In this document: positions 57,392 to 64,000 of the stretch, one piece after another
Layout of the letters: each line of letters starts with the position of its first letter
How positions within the stretch are numbered: the stretch's first letter is position 1
Source of the DNA: Deinococcus marmoris
GTDB lineage: Bacteria; Deinococcota; Deinococci; Deinococcales; Deinococcaceae
NCBI RefSeq assembly: GCF_001949125.1
Contig: NZ_MSTI01000164.1
Location: 1-64,000, forward strand
DNA length: 64,000 bases
Reading direction: 5' to 3'
Position numbers and translations under genes: made by a program
The notes under the pieces: generated by a model
The model's database searches: none
Seen by the model: only the letters and a program-made list of their open reading frames with translations
Told to the model about the DNA's origin: nothing

Positions 57392-57855
57392 CAGGGGCAG
57401 CGGGAAGCCGATCTTCTGGGCAGGCGAGACCAGTCCGCCCCATTCCTGTTTCGCAGCTTTGCAAGGCCGTCCCTGCGGGCATCTCTCCCTGAAAGAAAGG
57501 GCGAGTGCTGGCAGGGATGGTCTGCTGCGTCCTCTGGCCCCCTTCTGGGAAAGCTGGCGGCCAGATTGATTGTCGGTTTCTCTGGCGATCCGTCCCCACC
57601 TCCGTGACACCGATTTCGCGGCCACTCGTGAGCTGGGTTCGTGTTCTCCTCACGCCAATGCGGCATAGTGGGGGTGAACGCGGGCGGCCCGGAGCCATTC
57701 AAAGCCCCCGCAGGTGCCTCTGCCCCAGGTGCCCGGACTGTTTGCCGTGACCCGGTTTCCCGCAGTCTGACGCGGCCCTTCAGCTTTATCTCTCTGACGT
57801 TTCTCTTCAGCCGACTTCCGGCGCGCTCCCTTGTGGACGCATCCATAGGACACCC
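57392..57855. other. Long intergenic leader before the DEAD-box helicase
   Basis: This 464-bp gap contains repeat-like sequence at about 57418-57560, with inverted arms CTCCCTGAAAGAAAGGGCGAG and a CGCAGCTTTGC core resembling the dispersed family. After that comes leader sequence with GAC and AGGA before the ATG. I see no open reading frame worth annotating. A long 5' leader would fit cold- or autoregulated helicase expression. Confidence 0.4.
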
Positions 57856-59433
57856 ATGACCCGAACCCGCACAGTAGACCGTCCCCGCCCGCAAAACGAC
57901 GCCCAGACCCAGAGCAATCAGCCTCAGCAGAATCAGAACCAGCCACAAGCCGCCGTACAGACCGCCGACTGGCGCAAGATGCTGAGCCATGACACGCCCA
58001 CCCCTGTGCAGGCCGGGGCCATTCCCGCCCTGCTGAGCGGGCGCGACGTGATCACCACCGCGCGCACCGGCAGCGGCAAGACGCTGGCCTTCCTGATCCC
58101 CGCCGCTGCGCGGGGCATCGGCATGAACCCGGTGCGTGGCATGCGCCCGGAAGTGCTGGTGGTCACGCCCACGCGCGAACTGGCCGTGCAGATCCGCGAC
58201 GTGGCGCGCGAACTGGGCATGACCGCCGGGCGCATCACCGGGGGCATCACGCCGGGGCAGACCCGCAGCGAGGCGACGGGCAAGGGCCTGATTTCCGGCA
58301 CGCCGGGCCGCTTGAAAGACCTGATCAGCCGCCGCGAACTGAACCTTGCTGGCCTGCGTTACGTGGTGCTGGACGAGGCCGATGAACTGCTTTCGCTGGG
58401 CTTTCTGAAGGACGTGGGTGAGATCCTGCGTTCGGCGCAGACCCAGAGTCAGGCGCAGACTGGGCAGAAGATCCAGATTGCGATGGCCTCGGCCACCTTC
58501 CCCGCCGAGATCCGGGGCGTGGCGCAGCAGTTCATGGTCAACCCGGAGCGCATCGACATCGCCCCCGCTGCCCGCGCCGAGAACACCAACCAGGACGACA
58601 TTCTGGGCGGCGCGACGGGGGCCACCCATCTGCTGGTCCACACCACCCGCGACGACGTGATGGACGTGGCCGCCGAGCAGGCCCGTGAAGCGCTGCGGGA
58701 GCCGGGCGGCTGCGTGGTGATCTTCAGCCGCACCAAGTCCCTGGTCAAACGCCGTGCTGAGCGTCTGGAGCAGATGATGCCCGGCGAGATCGTCAGCCCG
58801 CTGCAAGGCAACATGGACCAGAAGAAGCGCGAACGCACGATGGACCTGCTGCGTGTGGGCAAATCCCGTGTGCTGGTGGCCACCGACATCGCCGGGCGCG
58901 GTATCGATCTGCCCGAGGTGCGTCTGGTCATCCACATGGACGTGGCGCAGACCGCCGAGGACCACGTTCACCGTTCGGGCCGAACGGCCCGCGCGGGCCG
59001 TCCCGGCGTGAACCTGGTGCTGCTGATTCCCGAACAGCGCGGCCTGTGGCAGACCGTGCGCCGCAACCTGCCGCCCGCGCTGCACCCGCCGTTGACCAAT
59101 CAGGAATCTCAGGTGGACCGCAATATTCAGGAGAAGCAGGGACGCGGCTCCGGCAACGGCCTGATGCCCGGTGAGAGCGGCGGCGGACGTGGCCGAAGCC
59201 AGGGCCAGGGCGGCGGTCAGGGTCGGGGCGGACAGGGCGGCGGCCAGCCTCGCGGTCAGTCCCAGTCCCAGGCGCGTGGGCAGAGCGGCCATTCGGACCG
59301 GGGCCAGAGCAGTGGCGGACGTGCCGCGCAGGCTTCGGGGCAGCGGCGCTCGGAATCTGGCGGGGCGGGTACAGGTGCGGGCCGTGTGGGGCCGCAGCCT
59401 GCGCGTGGCCGGGGTGGACGCGGGCGGAGCTAA
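57856..59433 (+). CDS. deaD: DEAD-box ATP-dependent RNA helicase
   Basis: A 525-aa helicase. Q-motif-like TPVQAGAIPALL, motif I ARTGSGKT, Ia PTRELAVQ, Ib SGTPGRL, DEAD at about 174-177, SAT, then motifs IV-VI ending IAGRGIDLPEVRLVIHMD and HRSGRTARAG are complete. The C-terminus (about 430-525) is a Gly/Gln/Ser/Arg-rich RGG-like tail that binds RNA. It unwinds structured RNA, likely in ribosome assembly or mRNA decay. A perfect terminator follows. Confidence 0.95.
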   Translation: MTRTRTVDRPRPQNDAQTQSNQPQQNQNQPQAAVQTADWRKMLSHDTPTPVQAGAIPALLSGRDVITTARTGSGKTLAFLIPAAARGIGMNPVRGMRPEVLVVTPTRELAVQIRDVARELGMTAGRITGGITPGQTRSEATGKGLISGTPGRLKDLISRRELNLAGLRYVVLDEADELLSLGFLKDVGEILRSAQTQSQAQTGQKIQIAMASATFPAEIRGVAQQFMVNPERIDIAPAARAENTNQDDILGGATGATHLLVHTTRDDVMDVAAEQAREALREPGGCVVIFSRTKSLVKRRAERLEQMMPGEIVSPLQGNMDQKKRERTMDLLRVGKSRVLVATDIAGRGIDLPEVRLVIHMDVAQTAEDHVHRSGRTARAGRPGVNLVLLIPEQRGLWQTVRRNLPPALHPPLTNQESQVDRNIQEKQGRGSGNGLMPGESGGGRGRSQGQGGGQGRGGQGGGQPRGQSQSQARGQSGHSDRGQSSGGRAAQASGQRRSESGGAGTGAGRVGPQPARGRGGRGRS

Positions 59434-59451
59434 GCAGCAAAGCTAAGAAGA

Positions 59452-59489
59452 GAAGGACGGGCGCGAGGGTTGGCCCGTCCTTCTTTTTT
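59452..59489 (+). terminator. Intrinsic terminator after deaD
   Basis: GAAGGACGGGC (59452-59462) pairs perfectly with GCCCGTCCTTC (59473-59483), followed by TTTTTT (59484-59489). Confidence 0.9.
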
Positions 59490-59562
59490 GGCTGTGGCCT
59501 GTTGGATGACCTTCTGGATCGCGGCGGGTGTTGGTCCGTAGCGTCGTTCGGGCAGCCCCACC

Positions 59563-59602
59563 CCCCAGCCCCCTACCCCAGAGGGGCAGGGGGAGCTAAC
59601 GT
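59563..59602. repeat. Short GC-rich inverted repeat, possible member of the dispersed family
   Basis: CCCCCTACCCC and GGGGCAGGGGG flank AGA, resembling the CCCTCCCC/GGGAGGG arms of copy R1 but without the diagnostic core. Confidence 0.35.
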
Positions 59603-59741
59603 TGCACTGGGCACGAGTTCTCGGATGTGGGTGGCGGGAATGGACGGCGATATCCGGGTCTGATGCCCTGCTCCGTCACGCTGCGTGCGGCCCGTGCGCT
59701 ACGCGCCCGACGGCCTTCAGTTGCTGTTTCGGTGGCGTTTC

Positions 59742-59786
59742 CGTAGAGCCAGTGGTCTGCTTGAATCGGAGTTGGCTGGCTCTACG
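59742..59786. terminator. Perfect hairpin at the end of purN
   Basis: CGTAGAGCCAG (59742-59752) and CTGGCTCTACG (59776-59786) are perfect inverted repeats of 11 bp. The right arm contains the purN stop. No T-tract follows on either strand. Confidence 0.5.
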
Positions 59787-60384
59787 TTCTGGCTTCTTTC
59801 GGCTTCAGCTCGGCCACCAGTTCCTGCACGGCCCGCAGCATCAGCTCGCTTTCGATGGCCTGCACGCGGGCCTTTAACTTTTCCAGGGTATCGCCGGGAC
59901 GCACTGGGACTTCCTGCTGCGCCAGACGCGGTCCCTCATCAATGCCCGCCGTGACCAGATGCACCGTTGCGCCGGACCGGGTGTCGCCCGCTTCCAGCAC
60001 CGCGCGGTGAACGCGGTCCCCGTACATGCCGCGCCCGCCGTGGCTGGGCAGCAGGCTGGGATGAATGTTCAGCACCCGCCCGGCGTAAGCGTTCAGCACG
60101 CGCGGCCCCAGCTCCCGCATGTAGCCGCTGAGGATCAGCAGGTCGGCGTCGGCTTCCCGCAGAACCTGAAGGATGGCGGCGTCCAGTTCATCCGGGTCCG
60201 GGTACCTGGCGCTGCTCAGGTGGCTCGTCTGCAACCCTTCCTCCCGCGCCCATTCCAGCGCGGGGGAGCGGCTGTTGTTGCTGATTAAAGCGACGGGCGT
60301 GGCGTCCAGTTCTCCAGCGCGGCACGCTGTCGTCAGGTGCCGCGCCGCGCTGCCGCCGTGGGAGGCGAGAAAGGCGAGATTCAT
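59782..60384 (-). CDS. purN: Phosphoribosylglycinamide formyltransferase
   Basis: A 200-aa GAR transformylase of purine synthesis, using 10-formyl-[23 protein letters not shown] opens the fold, [21 protein letters not shown] and [23 protein letters not shown] carry the catalytic Asn and His, and the catalytic Asp lies in [13 protein letters not shown]. The ATG at 60384 gives the usual N-terminus. It follows the M20 peptidase gene by 25 bp, an unusual partner, and is separate from other purine genes. Confidence 0.93.
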   Translation of the reverse strand: MNLAFLASHGGSAARHLTTACRAGELDATPVALISNNSRSPALEWAREEGLQTSHLSSARYPDPDELDAAILQVLREADADLLILSGYMRELGPRVLNAYAGRVLNIHPSLLPSHGGRGMYGDRVHRAVLEAGDTRSGATVHLVTAGIDEGPRLAQQEVPVRPGDTLEKLKARVQAIESELMLRAVQELVAELKPKEART

Positions 60385-60409
60385 GGGCAACCTGCTTCCC
60401 GCCTTCCGC

Positions 60410-61780
60410 TCACTTTCCCAGTTCCTGAATCAGATAGGCGCTGGTCAGAATCCCGTTGTGGTAGTCCTGCACGGCAAAACTCTCGTTGGGGCTGTGGGGG
60501 GCGTCCTCGTTCAGGCCCATGTCCACGAACAGCACCGGGCTTTTCAGAATCTCGGCGAAGTAGGCCACGATGGGAATGCTGCCCCCGGTGCGCGCGAAGA
60601 CGGCGGGCTTGCCGTACACGCGCTGGAGGGCGCGGTCTGCCGCCTTCACGTAGTCGCTGGAAGTGTCGAACTTGATCGGCTGGCCGCCGTGGTGATCGAT
60701 GACCTTGACCGTCACGCCTTCCGGGGCAATCGTCGGCACGTAATCCTGAATCAGTTTGGTAATTCGCACGGGGTCCTGGCCGGGAACCAGACGCATGGAC
60801 ACCTTCGCCCCGGCCTTCGCCGCGATCACCGTCTTGCTGCCCTCGCCCTGATAGCCGCCCCAGATGCCGTTCACGTCCAGCGTCGGGCGGCCCCACAGGC
60901 GTTCCAGCACGCTGTAGCCTTCCTCGCCGGGCAGGGCGGACACGCCGATGCTGTTGGCAAATTCGCCGTCGTTCTGCGGCAGAGAGGCCCACATCCCGCG
61001 CTCCTCGTCGGTCAGCGGCTCGATGTTGTCGTAAAAACCGGGAATAGTCACACGGCCCTTGTCATCTTTGAGTTTGGCGATGATCTCGCACAGAGCGTTG
61101 ATCGGGTTGGGGGCGGCCCCACCGTAGCTGCCGCTGTGCAGATCGCGGTTTGCGCCCTGAACGTGGATTTCCACGTAGCTCAGGCCGCGCACGCCGTAGG
61201 TGATGGTGGGCACGTCGGCGGCGAAGCGGCTGCCGTCGCTGATCACGATCACGTCGCTTTTCAGCTCGTCCGCGTGCGCTTTCAGGTACGGCACGATGCT
61301 GGGGCTGCCGATCTCTTCCTCGCCCTCGATGAAGAACTTGACGTTGATGGGCAACTCGCCCTGAGACAGCAGCAGTTCCACGCCACGGATGTGGGCGTAC
61401 ATCTGGCCCTTGTCGTCGGTGCTGCCGCGTGCGTAGATGCGGCCATTCCGCACGGTGGGTTCAAAGGGAGGCGTGACCCATTCCTCCAGCGGCGCTTCGG
61501 GCTGCACGTCGTAGTGGCCGTACAGCAGCACGGTAGGCTCGCCGGGCGCTTTCAGGTGTTCGGCGTACACGGCGGGATGCCCGCCCGTCTCGTCCACCCG
61601 CGCCGTGAAGCCCAGCGATTCCAGCTTGGTGCGCAGGAATTCTGCCGTCTTCGTCATGTCCGCCTTGTGGCTGGGATCGGCGCTGACGCTGGGAATCCTG
61701 AGCAGCTCGAACAGTTCGGCGTTGGCGTCGTCGCGGTTCAGGGCGCTGCTGAGGTCCGTCTGGGGGTCAGATTGGGTCAT
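60410..61780 (-). CDS. M20-family dipeptidase
   Basis: A 456-aa metallopeptidase of the M20 dipeptidase type. Metal ligands and catalytic residues are [31 protein letters not shown] and [12 protein letters not shown]; the dimer lid domain spans about 185-345 and a late [13 protein letters not shown] segment completes the site. It should cleave dipeptides in the cytoplasm. TATCAT (61788-61793) 7 nt before the ATG supports the start at 61780. purN follows at 25 bp. Confidence 0.9.
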   Translation of the reverse strand: MTQSDPQTDLSSALNRDDANAELFELLRIPSVSADPSHKADMTKTAEFLRTKLESLGFTARVDETGGHPAVYAEHLKAPGEPTVLLYGHYDVQPEAPLEEWVTPPFEPTVRNGRIYARGSTDDKGQMYAHIRGVELLLSQGELPINVKFFIEGEEEIGSPSIVPYLKAHADELKSDVIVISDGSRFAADVPTITYGVRGLSYVEIHVQGANRDLHSGSYGGAAPNPINALCEIIAKLKDDKGRVTIPGFYDNIEPLTDEERGMWASLPQNDGEFANSIGVSALPGEEGYSVLERLWGRPTLDVNGIWGGYQGEGSKTVIAAKAGAKVSMRLVPGQDPVRITKLIQDYVPTIAPEGVTVKVIDHHGGQPIKFDTSSDYVKAADRALQRVYGKPAVFARTGGSIPIVAYFAEILKSPVLFVDMGLNEDAPHSPNESFAVQDYHNGILTSAYLIQELGK

Positions 61781-61787
61781 GGGGCCG

Positions 61788-61793
61788 ATGATA
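61788..61793 (-). promoter_or_regulatory. Leaderless -10 element of the M20-purN operon
   Basis: TATCAT lies 7 nt before the ATG at 61780. Confidence 0.5.
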
Positions 61794-61861
61794 GAGGGTG
61801 AGGGCGGGTTGCCGGGAAGCGGCGGATGAACACCGCCCACCTGTCCCTGCCTGCGGAACAG

Positions 61862-61898
61862 ATAGTTTAAGCCTATATCTTTGAAGCCTATAGTTTAT
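61862..61898 (+). promoter_or_regulatory. MarR operator candidate and leaderless promoter
   Basis: ATAGTTTA occurs at 61862 and 61890, and AAGCCTATA at 61869 and 61884, in an AT-rich island. TATAGT (61889-61894) lies 6 nt before the marR ATG. Binding of the repressor here would block its own transcript, the usual MarR autoregulation. Motif inferred. Confidence 0.55.
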
Positions 61899-61900
61899 CC

Positions 61901-62389
61901 ATGAACGCCCAACTCTCCCCCCGCCCGCCCGAGGTCCAGTTGTGGGTCACGCTGGACCGGGTCTACACCATTCTCAGCCGCAACGTGACCGGCAAGGTGG
62001 CCGCGCTGGGCCTGACCGCCCCGCAGTACCGGGTGCTGCGCCAGCTTCGGCTGGCCGGGGACGCGACGCCGCCCAGCGCCAGCGAACTGGCCGAGCGGCT
62101 GGGCGTCACCCCCGGCAACCTGACCGGCATTCTGGACCGCCTGGAAGCCGATGGGCTGCTGGCCCGCGAGCGGAGCGGCCCGGACCGCCGAAGCCTGCGC
62201 GTGCGGATGACCCCGGACGGCGCGGCGCGCATGGAACACGCCGTGCCGGAACTGCGCGCCTACCTGCGCGGCGTATTCGCCCCCTTTGACGCGGCGGAAC
62301 TGGGCCAGATGCAGGAGTTGCTCGAACGCCTGGAACTTCACCTCGAATCTCCAGGCGAACTTCTTCAGTCCGGGGAGGCCAGCGCATGA
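61901..62389 (+). CDS. MarR-family transcriptional regulator
   Basis: A 162-aa winged-helix regulator. The DNA-binding region has LGLTAPQYRVLRQLRLAG, ASELAERLGVTPGNLTGILDRLEADGLL and the wing RERSGPDRRSLRVRMTPDGAA. It probably represses the MFS exporter gene, whose ATG overlaps its TGA (ATGA), and itself through the repeats just upstream. The inducer is unknown but is likely an exported compound. There is no ribosome site, in line with a leaderless start. Confidence 0.9.
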   Translation: MNAQLSPRPPEVQLWVTLDRVYTILSRNVTGKVAALGLTAPQYRVLRQLRLAGDATPPSASELAERLGVTPGNLTGILDRLEADGLLARERSGPDRRSLRVRMTPDGAARMEHAVPELRAYLRGVFAPFDAAELGQMQELLERLELHLESPGELLQSGEASA

Positions 62390-63894
62390 GCCAGCCCAAG
62401 ATCCAGTCCAACGAGAAATCCCAGGCCACCCCGGCTGGACGCCGCACCCTGCATGACCGCTTCCCCTACAAGTGGCTGGCCCTGAGCGTCACCAGCCTGG
62501 GCGCACTGATGGCGTCCATGAACTCCGGCACGCTGATCATCGCGCTGCCCACCCTGCTGCGCGACCTGCACACCACGCTGCTGAGCCTGATCTGGATTCT
62601 GCTGGCCTACAACGTCACCCAGACGGTGTTCGTGCTGAACGTGGGCCGACTGTCGGACATGGTGGGGCGCAAGAAACTGTTCGTGCTGGGCTTCGCGGTC
62701 TTCACGCTGACCTCGCTGCTGGCAGGCTTCACCTCCAACGTGCCGCTGCTGATCGCCCTGCGCGCCGTCCAGGGCATCGGCGGGGCCTTTCTGATCGCCA
62801 ATTCCAGCGCCATCGTCACCGACGCCTTTCCACGTCAGGAACTGGGCTTTGCCATCGGTACCAACCAGATGATGGTGGCGCTGGGCGCGATCCTGGGACC
62901 GATTGTGGGTGGGGCGCTGACCGCGCTGGGCTGGCAGTGGGTCTTCTGGTTCAACGTGCCGCTGGGCATCATCGGGACGCTGTGGGCCGCCTCGATGCTG
63001 CGTGATCTGGCCGTCAAGCAGGACCGCAAGGACCGCTTCGACGTGTGGGGCAACCTGACCTACGCCATCGGGTTTGCGCTGCTGATGATCGGGCTGTCGG
63101 TGGGCGGCATCGAGTCGTGGAGTGGGGTGACGCCGTACCTGCTGGCCGGGCTGGCGGCGCTGGCGCTGTTCGTGGTCATCGAGTGCAAAGTCAGGGCACC
63201 GATGCTGGACCTGCGGCTATTCCAGGATGTGGCCTTTACCCTGAACAACGCCACGGTTTTCCTGAACGCGGTGGCCCGCATGGCGCTCACCTTTCTGTTC
63301 GTGTTCTATTTCCAGGGGGCCAAGGGCATCGACGCCGTGCTGGCGGGCGTGATGCTCGGCCCGGTGGCGCTGGGCCTGCTGGTGGCCTCGCCCATCGCCG
63401 GGCGGCTCTCGGACCGCATGGACCCGCGTATCCTGATCCGCTGGGGCACGGTGCTGGGCACGCTGGCGCTGGCGGGCCTGGCCGGGGTCCTGGGCCTGAA
63501 TACCCCGTACTGGCTGATCGCGGCCCTGATGTTGCTGGCGGGCGTGGGCAACGGCCTGTTCAATTCGCCCAATTCCAGCCTGATCATGGGGAGCGTGGCC
63601 CCGGACCAGCGGGGCGTGGCTTCCGGCATCCGCAGCCTGCTGATGAACGTGGGCGGCGTGATCGCCATCATCTTTACCCTCAGCATCGTGGTCAGCGAGG
63701 TGCCCCGCAACGTGATGCTGCAAGTGTTCAGCGGCCTGAGCAGCAACCTGCCCGCCGCCACCCTGACACCGTTTATCGACGGCCTGCGGCTGGCCTTCTG
63801 GATTCTGGCGGCCCTCAGCGCCCTGAGTGCGGTTCTGGCTTTCCTGCTGCCCTCGGCCCAGCGCAACGTAACGCCCGCGCCCGCGACGGATTGA
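62386..63894 (+). CDS. DHA2-type MFS drug exporter (EmrB-like)
   Basis: A 502-aa MFS protein with about 14 membrane segments. After a polar N-terminal tail, SMNSGTLIIALPTLLRDLHT, NVGRLSDMVGRKKLFVLGFA and VQGIGGAFLIANSSAIVTDAF are DHA2 signatures; LGPIVGGALTALGWQWVFWFNVP is the extended C-motif. It should export drugs or toxic compounds with proton counterflow. It is co-translated with the MarR gene and likely repressed by it. It ends 106 bp before the window edge, where I see nothing further. Confidence 0.92.
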   Translation: MSQPKIQSNEKSQATPAGRRTLHDRFPYKWLALSVTSLGALMASMNSGTLIIALPTLLRDLHTTLLSLIWILLAYNVTQTVFVLNVGRLSDMVGRKKLFVLGFAVFTLTSLLAGFTSNVPLLIALRAVQGIGGAFLIANSSAIVTDAFPRQELGFAIGTNQMMVALGAILGPIVGGALTALGWQWVFWFNVPLGIIGTLWAASMLRDLAVKQDRKDRFDVWGNLTYAIGFALLMIGLSVGGIESWSGVTPYLLAGLAALALFVVIECKVRAPMLDLRLFQDVAFTLNNATVFLNAVARMALTFLFVFYFQGAKGIDAVLAGVMLGPVALGLLVASPIAGRLSDRMDPRILIRWGTVLGTLALAGLAGVLGLNTPYWLIAALMLLAGVGNGLFNSPNSSLIMGSVAPDQRGVASGIRSLLMNVGGVIAIIFTLSIVVSEVPRNVMLQVFSGLSSNLPAATLTPFIDGLRLAFWILAALSALSAVLAFLLPSAQRNVTPAPATD

Positions 63895-64000
63895 GGACTG
63901 GAGGCTTGCTGGCGCTGTCCCTTCGCCTGCTAAAGTCTGAACAGGCCGGGGCTTCAGCCGCGATTTGCTGGAGCGGAACAACACCCGCTCAGGGCCGCTG

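Larger units (their letters stand above)
59434..59781. other. Intergenic region between deaD and purN
   Basis: This 348-bp gap holds the deaD terminator (59452-59489), a short GC-rich inverted repeat at 59563-59602 and the hairpin at the end of purN (59742-59786). Otherwise no gene or recognised site. Confidence 0.6.

Overview
The window looks like chromosomal DNA from a Deinococcus species. It is GC-rich, with deinoxanthin-type carotenoid genes (CrtO ketolase, CruF hydratase, a CrtD-type desaturase, a P450). Many starts follow a leaderless pattern: a TANNNT -10 hexamer 5-8 nt before an ATG or GTG, a pattern known in Deinococcus. The species is not identified. I saw no tRNA, rRNA, CRISPR array, prophage or complete insertion sequence.

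Layout. 1-2.5 kb is accessory: vapBC, two orphan-looking antitoxins (DUF433 and RHH-like), an overlapping nucleotidyltransferase pair, and an AT-rich membrane gene that stops 3 bp before gcvP. 2.5-7.1 kb is the glycine cleavage operon gcvT-gcvH-gcvP (minus strand). 7.2-12.9 kb holds a PIG-L deacetylase, two overlapping double-GNAT proteins, a UPF0489-like protein and a sugar kinase. 11.7-14.5 kb has an HD-GYP phosphodiesterase and a REC-BTAD regulator, with a probable small RNA between them. 14.7-21.6 kb holds an amidohydrolase, a trypco2-like protein, YebC, an SLC13 transporter, a degenerate DhaL-like protein and transaldolase. 21.7-25.4 kb (minus) holds an MFS exporter with a tandem repeat at its start, rodA, minE and minD, plus a hidden 31-aa ORF. 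25.5-29.1 kb has psuK and psuG separated by an animal-type haem peroxidase. 29.2-31.6 kb has two exported proteins and metK.

31.8-34.2 kb is phoB-phoR-phoU with matching direct repeats before phoB and phoU, which I propose as the local Pho box. 34.2-41.2 kb holds a lipoprotein, uppS, mutY, a 123-bp MITE, a large protein with a disordered linker, GNATs and a membrane protein with a pilin-like segment. 41.3-50.8 kb is a carotenoid region: crtO-cruF-acyltransferase-glycosyltransferase, two exported proteins of unknown function, crtD and a P450. Together these could make a ketolated, hydroxylated and possibly glycosylated and acylated carotenoid. 50.8-56.2 kb holds a lipoprotein ending in a second MITE, M28 and P1 peptidases, a glycosyltransferase and a DUF418 protein. 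56.2-64 kb holds an LMW phosphatase, KhpB, a DEAD-box helicase, purN with an M20 peptidase, and a MarR-MFS efflux operon.

Small-scale structure is the most distinctive content: a modular dispersed repeat in at least three gaps, two different MITEs that each share the stop codon of a gene, tandem repeats at two gene starts, and helically phased direct repeats upstream of phoB, phoU and one exported protein. All assignments come from reading sequence and recalled family motifs; no database search was run.
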